A stretch of DNA of 64,000 nucleotides from Bombus terrestris (lineage: Eukaryota; Arthropoda; Insecta; Hymenoptera; Apidae), in assembly GCF_910591885.1 (NCBI RefSeq), contig NW_025963553.1:744001-808000 (forward strand). Direction: 5' to 3'. Positions 1 through 9,400 of this stretch are shown piece by piece. Both the position numbers and the translations under genes were made by a program. The stretch's first letter is position 1. Every line of letters begins with the position of its first letter. Below the pieces are notes generated by a model. That model ran no database searches. It was not told the origin of the DNA and saw nothing but the letters and a program-made list of their open reading frames with translations.

Positions 1-43
1 AGGCAATATAAGGTATATGTATAGCTTGGAAATTGCGACCGTT

Positions 44-203
44 GCTCGCTCGCTCCGCTCGCTCGTAAAAATTTAGTCCAACCTCACATCCGATGCGATA
101 CGTTCGCTAATTCGAGATATGTCGTCACCATATCGAATAATGAACGCAAGATGGATTGGTTATAGGTTAGGCTATAGCTTTCGAGCGAGCACGGCGAGCG
201 AGG
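44..203 (+). other. Long inverted-arm pair (potential stem-loop), example in M1
   Basis: The left arm (44-65, built from CTCG units) and right arm (182-203, built from GAGC units) are inverted complements. In M1, 18 of the first 21 opposed positions pair, with a 3-by-3 internal mismatch at right-arm positions 191-193. In types with GCGCAGCG in the right arm (for example M7, M9, M20), 20 of 21 pair. The loop is 116 bases. Three further pairs are possible outside the arm (phase 41-43 region with 204-207). The arms are present in essentially every monomer, though point changes vary. Function is unknown: it could be a cruciform in DNA, a hairpin in RNA, or simply two related CTCG-rich tracts. Confidence 0.7.
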
Positions 204-338
204 GACGCGGAGAGGTGTGTCACAATCGAACGGTGTGGCACACGGGGATATTGAAATATTCGCACCAGCCCGAGGAGCCGGAAGTCTTTATCCCATTGCC
301 TACTGACTAATGTTTACAGTTCACCAATAGTTTCACAC

Positions 339-363
339 AAATAGTACTATTTCCTCATAGTAC
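339..363 (+). other. 14-bp palindrome and overlapping small hairpin, example in M1
   Basis: AAATAGTACTATTT at 339-352 is a perfect palindrome. Overlapping it, GTACTAT (344-350) and ATAGTAC (357-363) are inverted complements around a six-base loop. The palindrome is intact in many monomers. The hairpin's second arm is altered to ATAATAC, ATAGTGC or ATATTAC in several types, and the palindrome is altered in others (TACTACTT in h, TACAATTT in f). It may be a protein-binding site, but nothing in the sequence shows that. Confidence 0.55.
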
Positions 364-1444
364 AGTGCAATGTGATTTCCGAAATGGCTGACAAAATTGG
401 GTACTAACACGAAATATATGCAAGGCAATATAAGGTATATGTATAGCTTGGAAATTGCGACCGTTGCTCGCTCGCTCCGCTCGCTCGTAAAAATTTAGTC
501 CAACCTCACATCCGATCCGAAAAGTTCGCAGATTTGAAATAAGTCGCCTCCATGTCGAATGACTATCGCAAGAGGGATTGGTTTTAGGTTAGGCTATAGC
601 TTTCGAGCGAGCACGGCGAGCGAGGGACGCGGAGAGGTGTGTCACAATCGAACGGTGTGGCACACTGGGACATTGAAATAATCGCACCAGCCCGAAGAGC
701 CAGAAGTCTTTATTCTATTGCCTACTGACAAATGTTTACAGTTCACCAATAGCTTAACATAAATAGTACTATTTCCTCATAGTGCAGTGCAATGTGATTT
801 CCGAAATGGCTGACAAAATTAGGTACTAACATGAAATATATGCAAGGCAATAAAAGGTGTATGTATAGCTTGGAAATTGCGACCGTTGCTCGCTCGCTCC
901 GCTCGCTCGTAAAAATTTAGTCCAACCTCACATCCGATCCGACACGTTCGCAAATTTGAAATAAGTCGCCTCCATGTCGAATGACTAACGCAAGAGGGAT
1001 TGGTTTTAGGTTAGGCTATAGCTTTCGAGCGAGCACGGCGTGCGAGGGACGCGGAGAGGTGTGTCACAATCGGACGGTGTGGCACACGGGGACATTGAAA
1101 CATTCGCACCAGCCCAAGTAGCCGGATGTCTTTATCCTATTGCCTACTGACAAATGTTTACAGTTTACCAATAGTTTCACATAAGTGGTACTATTTCCAC
1201 ATAGTACAGTGCAATCTGATGTCCGAAATGGCTGACAAAATTAGGTACTAACACGAAATATATGCAAGGCAATATAAGGTATATGTATAGCTTGGAAATT
1301 GTGACCGTTGCTCGCTCGCTCCGCTCGCTCGTAAAAATTTAGTCCAACCTCACATCCGATCCGACGCGTTCGCCAACTTGAAATAAGTCGCCTCCATGTC
1401 GAATGACTAACGCAAGAGGGATTTGTTTTAGGTTAGGCTATAGC

Positions 1445-1461
1445 TTTCGAGCGAGCAGGGC
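1445..1461 (+). promoter_or_regulatory. CENP-B-box-like 17-mer, example in M4
   Basis: The mammalian CENP-B box has nine essential positions in the pattern NTTCGNNNNANNCGGGN. At phase 179-195, monomers with a CAGGGCG right arm read TTTCGAGCGAGCAGGGC, matching eight of nine (only the C at position 13 is A). Monomers with ACGGCG match seven, and those with GCGCAGCG match six. The motif overlaps the right hairpin arm, so it may be coincidental. CENP-B itself is known from mammals, and no host CENP-B-like protein can be inferred here. Confidence 0.3.
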
Positions 1462-3376
1462 GAGCGAGGGACGCGGAGAGATGTGTCACAATCGATCGGT
1501 GTGTCACACCGGGATATTGAAATATTCGCACCAGCCCGAGGAGCCGGAAGTCTTTATCCCATTGCCTACTGACTAATGTTTACAGTTCACCAATAGTTTC
1601 ACACAAATAGTACTATTTCCTCATAGTACAGTGCAATGTGATTTCCGAAATGGCTGACAAAATTGGGTACTATCACGAAATATATGCAAGGCAATATAAG
1701 GTATATGTATAGCTTGGAAATTGCGACCGTTGCTCGCTCGCTCCGCTCGCTCGTAAAAATTTAGTCCAACCTCACATCCGATGCGATACGTTCGCTAATT
1801 CGAGATATGTCGTCACCATATCGAATAATGAACGCAAGATGGATTGGTTATAGGTTAGGCTATAGCTTTCGAGCGAGCACGGCGAGCGAGGGACGCGGAG
1901 AGGTGTGTCACAATCGAACGGTGTGGCACACGGGGATATTGAAATATTCGCACCAGCCCGAGGAGCCGGAAGTCTTTATCCCATTGCCTACTGACTAATG
2001 TTTACAGTTCACCAATAGTTTCACACAAATAGTACTATTTCCTCATAGTACAGTGCAATGTGATTTCCGAAATGGCTGACAAAATTGGGTACTAACACGA
2101 AATATATGCAAGGCAATATAAGGTATATGTATAGCTTGGAAATTGCGACCGTTGCTCGCTCGCTCCGCTCGCTCGTAAAAATTTAGTCCAACCTCACATC
2201 CGATGCGATACGTTCGCTAATTCGAGATATGTCGTCACCATATCGAATAATGAACGCAAGATGGATTGGTTATAGGTTAGGCTATAGCTTTCGAGCGAGC
2301 ACGGCGAGCGAGGGACGCGGAGAGGTGTGTCACAATCGAACGGTGTGGCACACGGGGACTTTGAAATATTCCCACCGGCCCGAGCAGCCAGAAGTCTTTA
2401 TCCTATTGCCTACTGACAAATGTTTACAGTTCACCAATAGTTTCACACAAATAGTACTATTTCCTCATAATACAGTGCAATGTGATTTCCGAAATGGCTG
2501 ACAAAATTAGGTACTAACACGAAATATATGCAAGGCAATATGAGGTAAATGTATAGCTTGGAATTTGCGACCGTTGCTCGCTTGCTCCGCTCGCTCGTAA
2601 AAATTTAGTCCAACCTCACATCCGATGCGATACGTTCGCAAATTCGAAATATGTCGCCACCATATCGAATAATGAACGCAAGATGGATTGGTTTTAGGTT
2701 AGGCTATAGTTTTCGAGCGAGCGCAGCGAGCGAGGGACGCGGAGAGGTGTGTCACAATCGAACGGTGTGGCACACGGGGACTTTGAAATATTCCCACCGG
2801 CCCGAGTAGCCAGAAGTCTTTATCCTATTGCCTACTGACAAATGTTTACAGTTCACCAATAGTTTCACACAAATAGTACTATTTCCTCATAGTACAGTGC
2901 AATGTGATTTCCGAAATGGCTGACAAAATTGGGTACTAACACGAAATATATGCAAGGCAATATAAGGTATATGTATAGCTTGGAAATTGCGACCGTTGCT
3001 CGCTCGCTCCGCTCGCTCGTAAAAATTTAGTCCAACCTCACATCCGATGCGATACGTTCGCTAATTCGAAATATGTCGCCACCATATCGAATAATGAACG
3101 CAAGATGGATTGGTTTTAGGTTAGGCTATAGCTTTCGAGCGAGCAGGGCGAGCGAGGGACGCGGAGAGATGTGTCACAATCGAACGGTGTGGCACATGGG
3201 GACATTGAAATATTCGCACCAGCCCGAGTAGCCGGATGTCTTTATCCTATTGCCTACTGACAAATGTTTACAGTTCACCAATAGTTTCACACAAATAGTA
3301 CTATTTCCTCATAGTACAGTGCAATGTGATTTCCGAAATGGCTGACACAATTAGGTACTAACACGAAATATATGCA

Positions 3377-5486
3377 AGGCAATATGAGGTATATGTATAG
3401 CTTGGAAATTGCGACCGTTGCTCGCTTGCTCCGCTCGCTCGTAAAAATTTAGTCCAACCTCACATCCGATGCGATACGTTCGCAAACTCGAAATATGTCG
3501 CCACCATATCGAATAATGAACGCAAGATGGATTGGTTTTAGGTTAGGCTATAGTTTTCGAGCGAGCGCAGCGAGCGAGGGACGCGGAGAGGTGTGTCACA
3601 ATCGAACGGTGTGGCACACGGGGACATTGAAACATTCGCACCAGCCCGAGGAGCCGGAAGTCTTTATCCTATTGCCTACTGACAAATGTTTACAGCTCAC
3701 CAATAGTTTCACTCAAATAGTACAATTTCCTCATAGTACAGTGCAATGTGATTTCCGAAATGGCTGACAAAGTTAGGTACTAACACGAAATATATGCAAG
3801 GCAATATAAGGTATATGTATAGCTTGGAAATTCTGACCGTTGCTCGCTCGCTCCGCTCGTTCGTAAAAATTTAGTCCAACCTCAAATCCGATCCGACACG
3901 TTCGCAAAATTGAAATAAGTCGCCACCATATCGAATAATGAACGCAAGAGGGATTGGTTTTCGGTTAGGCTATAGCTTTCGAGCGAGCAGGGCGAGCGAG
4001 GGACGCGGAGATGTGTGTCACAATCGAACGGTGTGGCACATGGGGACATTGAAATATTCGCACCAGCCCGAGTAGCCGGACGTCTTTATCCTATTGCCTA
4101 CTGACAAATGTTTACAATTTATGAATACTTTCACATAAACAGTACTATTTCCACATACTACAGTGCAATGTGATGTCCGAAATAGCTGACAAAATTAGGT
4201 AATAACACAAAATATATGCTAGGCAATGTAAGGTATTTGTATAGCTTGGAAATTGTGACCGTTGCTCTCTCGCTCCGCTCGCTTGTAAAAATCCTGTCCA
4301 ACCACACAACCGATCCGACACGTTCGCAAATTCGAAATATGTCGCCACCATATCGAATAATGAACGCGAGAGGGATTGGTTTTCTGTTAGGCTATAGCTT
4401 TCGAGCGAGCACGGCGAGCGAGGGACGCGGTTATGTGTGTCACAATCGAACTGTGTGGCACATGGGGACATTGAAATATTCGCACCAGCCCGGGTAGCCG
4501 GAAGTCTTTATCCTATTGCCTACTGACAAATGTTTACAGTTCACCAATAGCTTCACATAAGTAGTACTATTTCCACATAGTACAGTGCAATCTGATGTCC
4601 GAAATGGCTGACAAAATTAGGTACTAACACGAAATATATGCAAGGCAATATAAGGTATATGTATAGCTTGGAAATTGCGACCGTTGCTCGCTCGCTCCGC
4701 TCGCTCGTAAAAATTTAGTCCAACCTCACATCCGATCCGACACGTTCGTAAATTTGAAATAAGTCGCCTCCATGTCGAATGACTAACGCAAGAGGGATTG
4801 GTTTTAGGTTAGGCTATAGCTTTCGAGCGAGCAGGGCGAGCGAGGGACGCGGAGAGATGTGTCACAATCGAACGGTGTGTCACACCGGGACATTGAAATA
4901 TTCGCACCAGCCCGAGGAGCCGCAAGTCTTTATCCCATTGCCTACTGACTAATGTTTACAGTTCACCAATAGTTTCACACAAATAGTACTATTTCCTCAT
5001 AGTACAGTGCAATGTGATTTCCGAAATGGCTGACAAAATTGGGTACTAACACGAAATATATGCAAGGCAATATAAGGTATATGTATAGCTTGGAAATTGC
5101 GACCGTTGCTCGCTCGCTCCGCTCGCTCGTAAAAATTTAGTCCAACCTCACATCCGATGCGATACGTTCGCTAATTCGAGATATGTCGTCACCATATCGA
5201 ATAATGAACGCAAGATGGATTGGTTATAGGTTAGGCTATAGCTTTCGAGCGAGCACGGCGAGCGAGGGACGCGGAGAGGTGTGTCACAATCGAACGGTGT
5301 GGCACACGGGGACATTGAAGTATTCGCATCAGCCCGAGGAGCCGGAAGTCTTTATCCAATTGCCTACTGACAAATGTTTACAGTTCACCAATAGTTTCAC
5401 ATAAATAGTACTATTTCCTCATAGTACAGTGCAATGTGATTTCCGAAATGGCTGACAAAATTAGGTACTAACACGAAATATATGCA
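3377..5486 (+). repeat. Five-monomer repeat (2110 bp), copy 1, M9-M13
   Basis: M9 (3377), M10 (3799), M11 (4221) and the first part of M12 (4643) match M14, M15, M16 and M17 at an offset of exactly 2110, five monomers. Shared rare markers are TTCTGACC and TCGTTCGTAA in M10/M15, the CTCTCTCG left arm with AATCCTGTCC in M11/M16, and CAATTTATGAATAC near the end of M10/M15. M11 and M16 differ at several sites, such as phase ~163 and ~210. This duplication is therefore older than the 9.7-kb one at 27-47 kb. Confidence 0.85.
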
Positions 5487-6905
5487 AGGCAATATGAGGT
5501 AAATGTATGGCTTGGAAATTGCGACCGTTGCTCGCTTGCTCCGCTCGCTCGTAAAAATTTAGTCCAACCTCACATCCGATGCGATACGTTCGCAAACTCG
5601 AAATATGTCGCCACCATATCGAATAATGAACGCAAGATGGATTGGTTTTAGGTTAGGCTATAGTTTTCGAGCGAGCGCAGCGAGCGAGGGACGCGGAGAG
5701 GTGTGTCACAATCGAACGGTGTGGCACACGGGGACATTGAAACATTCGCACCAGCCCGAGGAGCCGGAAGTCTTTATCCTATTGCCTACTGACAAATGTT
5801 TACAGCTCACCAATAGTTTCACTAAAATAGTACAATTTCCTCATAGTACAGTGCAATGTGATTTCCGAAATGGCTGACAAAGTTAGGTACTAACACGAAA
5901 TATATGCAAGGCAATATAAGGTATATGTATAGCTTGGAAATTCTGACCGTTGCTCGCTCGCTCCGCTCGTTCGTAAAAATTTAGTCCAACCTCAAATCCG
6001 ATCCGACACGTTCGCAAAATTGAAATAAGTCGCCACCATATCGAATAATGAACGCAAGAGGGATTGGTTTTCGGTTAGGCTATAGCTTTCGAGCGAGCAG
6101 GGCGAGCGAGGGACGCGGAGATGTGTGTCACAATCGAACGGTGTGGCACATGGGGACATTGAAATATTCGCACCAGCCCGAGTAGCCGGACGTCTTTATC
6201 CTATTGCCTACTGACAAATGTTTACAATTTATGAATACTTTCACATAAACAGTACTATTTCCACATACTACAGTGCAATGTGATGTCCGAAATAGCTGAC
6301 AAAATTAGGTAATAACACGAAATATATGCTAGGCAATGTAAGGTATTTGTATAGCTTGGAAATTGTGACCGTTGCTCTCTCGCTCCGCTCGCTTGTAAAA
6401 ATCCTGTCCAACCACACAACCGATCCGACACGTTCGCAAATTCGAAATATGTCGCCACCATATCGAATAATGAACGCAAGAGGGATTGGTTTTCGGTTAG
6501 GCTATAGCTTTCGAGCGAGCACGGCGAGCGAGGGACGCGGAGATGTGTGTCACAATCGAACTGTGTGGAACATGGGGACATTGAAATGTTCGCACCAGCC
6601 CGGGTAGCCGGAAGTCTTTATCCTATTGCCTACTGACAAATGTTTACAGTTCACCAATAGCTTCACATAAGTAGTACTATTTCCACATAGTACAGTGCAA
6701 TCTGATGTCCGAAATGGCTGACAAAATTAGGTACTAACACGAAATATATGCAAGGCAATATAAGGTATATGTATAGCTTGGAAATTGCGACCGTTGCTCG
6801 CTCGCTCCGCTCGCTCGTAATAATTTAGTCCAACCTCACATCCGATCCGACACGTTCGTAAATTTGAAATAATTCGCCTCCATGTCGAATGACTAACGCA
6901 AGAGG
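5487..6905 (+). repeat. Five-monomer repeat, copy 2, matched part (M14 to early M17)
   Basis: This is the second copy of the block starting at 3377. The match continues into M17 (6753) to about phase 150. M17 then changes to GGGATTTG and ACGGCG, where M12 has GGGATTGG and CAGGGCG, so a crossover or conversion boundary lies near 6905. M17 also lacks two bases in the GTGTGTCAC tract (about 6968), which makes it 420 bp, the only monomer of that length in the window. Confidence 0.8.
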
Positions 6906-7172
6906 GATTTGTTTTAGGTTAGGCTATAGCTTTCGAGCGAGCACGGCGAGCGAGGGACGCGGAGAGGTGTCACAATCGAACGGTGTGGCACATGGGGACA
7001 TTGAAATATTCGCACCAGCCCGAGTAGCCGGATGTCTTTATCCTATTGCCTACTGACAAATGTTTACAGTTTACCAATAGTTTCACATAAGTAGTACTAT
7101 TTCCATATAGTACAGTGCAATCTGATGTCCGAAATGGCTGACAAAATTAGGTACTAACACGAAATATATGCA

Positions 7173-9400
7173 AGGCAATATAAGGTATATGTATAGCTTG
7201 GAAATTGTGACCGTTGCTCGCTCGCTCCGCTTGCTCGTAAAAATTTAGTCCAACCTCACATCCGATCCGACGCGTTCGCCAATTTGAAATAAGTCGCCTC
7301 CATGTCGAATGACTAACGCAAGAGGGATTGGTTTTAGGTTAGGCTATAGCTTTCGAGCGAGCAGGGCGAGCGAGGGACGCGGAGAGATGTGTCACAATCG
7401 AACGGTGTGTCACACCGGGACATTGAAATATTCGCACCAGCCCGAGGAGCCGGAAGTCTTTATCCCATTGCCTACTGACTAATGTTTACAGTTCACCAAT
7501 AGTTTCACACAAATAGTACTATTTCCTCATAGTACAGTGCAATGTGATTTCCGAAATGGCTGACAAAATTGGATACTAACACGAAATATATGCAAGGCAA
7601 TATAAGGTATATGTATAGCTTGGAAATTGCGACCGTTGCTCGCTCGCTCCGCTCGCACGTAAAAATTTAGTCCAACCTCACATCCGATGCGATACGTTCG
7701 CTAATTCGAGATATGTCGTCACCATATCGAATAATGAACGCAAGATGGATTGGTTATAGGTTAGGCTATAGCTTTCGAGCGAGCACGGCGAGCGAGGGAC
7801 GCGGAGAGGTGTGTCACAATCGAACGGTGTGACACACGGGGACATTGAAGTATTCGCACCAGCCCGAGTAGCCAGAAATATTTATCCTATTGCCTACTGA
7901 CAAATGTTTACAGTTGACCAATAGTTTCACACAAATAGTACTATTCTCTCATAATACAGTGCAATGTGATTTCCGAAATAGCTGACAAAATTAGGTACTA
8001 ACACGAAATATATGCAAGGCAATATGAGGTATATGTATAGCTTGGAAATTGCGACCGTTGCTCGCTTGCTCCGCTCGCTCGTAAAAATTTAGTCCAACCT
8101 CACATCCGATGCGATACGTTCGCAAACTCGAAATATGTCGCCACCATATCGAATAATGAACGCAAGGTGGATTGGTTTTAGGTTAGGCTATAGTTTTCGA
8201 GCGAGCGCAGCGAGCGAGGGACGCGGAGAGGTGTGTCACAATCGAACGGTGTGGCACACGGGGACTTTGAAATATTCCCACCGGCCCGAGTAGCCAGAAG
8301 TATTTATCCTATTGCCTACTGACAAATGTTTACAGTTCACCAATAGTTTCACACAAATAGTACTATTTCCTCATAATACAGTGCAATGTGATTTCCGAAA
8401 TAGCTGACAAAATTAGGTACTAACACGAAATATATGCAAGGCAATATGAGGTAAATGTATGGCTTGGAAATTGCGACCGTTGCTCGCTCGCTCCGCTCGC
8501 TCGTAAAAATTTAGTCCAACCTCACATCCGATCCGAAAAGTTCGCAGATTTGAAATAAGTCGCCTCCATGTCGAATGACTATCGCAAGAGGGATTGGTTT
8601 TAGGTTAGGCTATAGCTTTCGAGCGAGCGCATCGAGCGAGGGACGCGGAGAGGTGTGTCACAATCGAACTGTGTGGCACACTGGGACATTGAAATAATCG
8701 CACCAGCCCGAGGAGCCAGAAGTCTTTATTCTATTGCCTACTGACAAATGTTTACAGTTCACCAATAGTTTCACATAAATAGTACTATTTCCTCATAGTG
8801 CAGTGCAATGTGATTTCCGAAATGGCTGACAAAATTAGGTACTAACACGAAATATATGCAAGGCAATAAAAGGTGTATGTATAGCTTGGAAATTGCGACC
8901 GTTGCTCGCTCGCTCCGCTCGCTCGTAAAAATTTAGTCCAACCTCACATCCGATCCGACACTTTCGCAAATTTGAAATAAGTCGCCTCCATGTCGAATGA
9001 CTAACGCAAGAGGGATTGGTTTTAGGTTAGGCTATAGCTTTCGAGCGAGCACGGCGTGCGAGGGACGCGGAGAGGTGTGTCACAATCGAACGGTGTGGCA
9101 CACGGGGACATTGAAACATTCGCACCAGCCCGAGGAGCCGGAAGTCTTTATCCTATTGCCTACTGACAAATGTTTACAGTTCACCAATAGTTTCACTAAA
9201 ATAGTACAATTTCCTCATAGTACAGTGCAATTTGATTTCCGAAATGGCTGGCAAAGTTAGGTACTAACACGAAATATATGCAAGGCAATATAAGGTATAT
9301 GTATAGCTTGGAAATTCTGACCGTTGCTCGCTCGCTCCGCTCGTTCGTAAAAATTTAGTCCAACCTCAAATCCCATCCGACACGTTCGCAAATTCGAAAT
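7173..9400 (+). repeat. Partial leftmost copy of the b-c-d-e-f-g unit, M18 to early M23
   Basis: M18 (7173) is b-type, with the CGCTTGCTCG left arm. M19 (7595) is c-type in its first two thirds with a d-like end. M20 (8017) is d, M21 (8439) is e, M22 (8861) is f, and M23 (9283) begins as g. At about 9393 M23 switches to the mixed block and AATGCAAG seen in M28 and M29, so the unit is broken before h. The order is the same as in the three copies at 12.2-20.7 kb. Confidence 0.75.

Larger units (their letters stand above)
1..422 (+). repeat. Representative monomer M1 with landmarks
   Basis: Landmarks by phase: 1-43 is an AT-rich lead. Phase 44-65 is the left CTCG-rich arm. Phase 66-110 runs from an A-rich start to a CpG-containing stretch. 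Phase 111-155 is a two-state block distinguishing monomer types. Phase 162-171 carries TTAGG twice in most types, although M1 itself has TATAGG here. Phase 171-178 is the palindrome gctatagc. Phase 182-203 is the right GAGC-rich arm. Phase 216-245 is a GTGTG/CACAC-rich stretch. Phase 339-352 is a 14-bp palindrome, and 411-420 is AT-rich. M1 and M5 (1689-2110) appear identical, and M6 shares their first ~248 bases, so M5 and M6 derive from a very recent local duplication. Confidence 0.95.
1..3376 (+). repeat. Left flank of array, monomers M1 to M8
   Basis: M1 is a c-type monomer (phase 110-130 reads as in M31 and M38). M2 (423) has the e-type lead with the CCGAAAAG variant. M3 (845) is f-type, with AAAAGGTGTATG near its start. 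M4 (1267) is b-type, with GACGCG before phase 105. M5 (1689) repeats M1 at an offset of 1688. M6 to M8 mix c- and d-type segments, with GCGCAGCG in the right arm of M7. The e-f-b-c order of M2 to M5 resembles a rearranged piece of the seven-type unit seen further right. No gene or other element is present. Confidence 0.85.

Noticed and set aside
44..65. CTCG-rich arm as a mirror repeat that could form triplex (H-DNA)
   Set aside because: CTCGCTCGC and CGCTCGCTC are mirror images, but the strand is not pure pyrimidine because of the regular G. A stable triplex is therefore unlikely.
221..236. ATCGAACG as a possible RNA polymerase III box B, which would suggest a tRNA- or SINE-derived satellite
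   Set aside because: It does not fit the box B consensus at the first position, and no box A lies at a suitable distance upstream. No cloverleaf or terminal T-run follows.
1..422. Monomer as a diverged dimer of about 211 bp (two nucleosome-sized halves)
   Set aside because: I found no convincing alignment between phase 1-211 and 212-422. The arms are inverted rather than direct repeats.
2229..2501. Recurrent plus-strand open frame of about 60-100 codons starting at ATGTCG(T/C)CACC, example at 2229-2501
   Set aside because: It recurs because the DNA repeats. The monomer is 422 bp, so the frame shifts by two each unit and no continuous protein is possible. Sister monomers break it at different points (GAG to TAG at phase ~275, CACACAA to CACATAA, GACAAA to GACTAA). 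No domain, signal peptide or conserved catalytic pattern is visible.
4145..4471. Minus-strand open frames of 60-113 codons, for example 4145-4471, 47576-47917 and 60125-60436
   Set aside because: They vary in start, length and frame between near-identical monomers and cross the hairpin arms. They are what a stop-poor, CpG-rich repeat gives by chance on the reverse strand.
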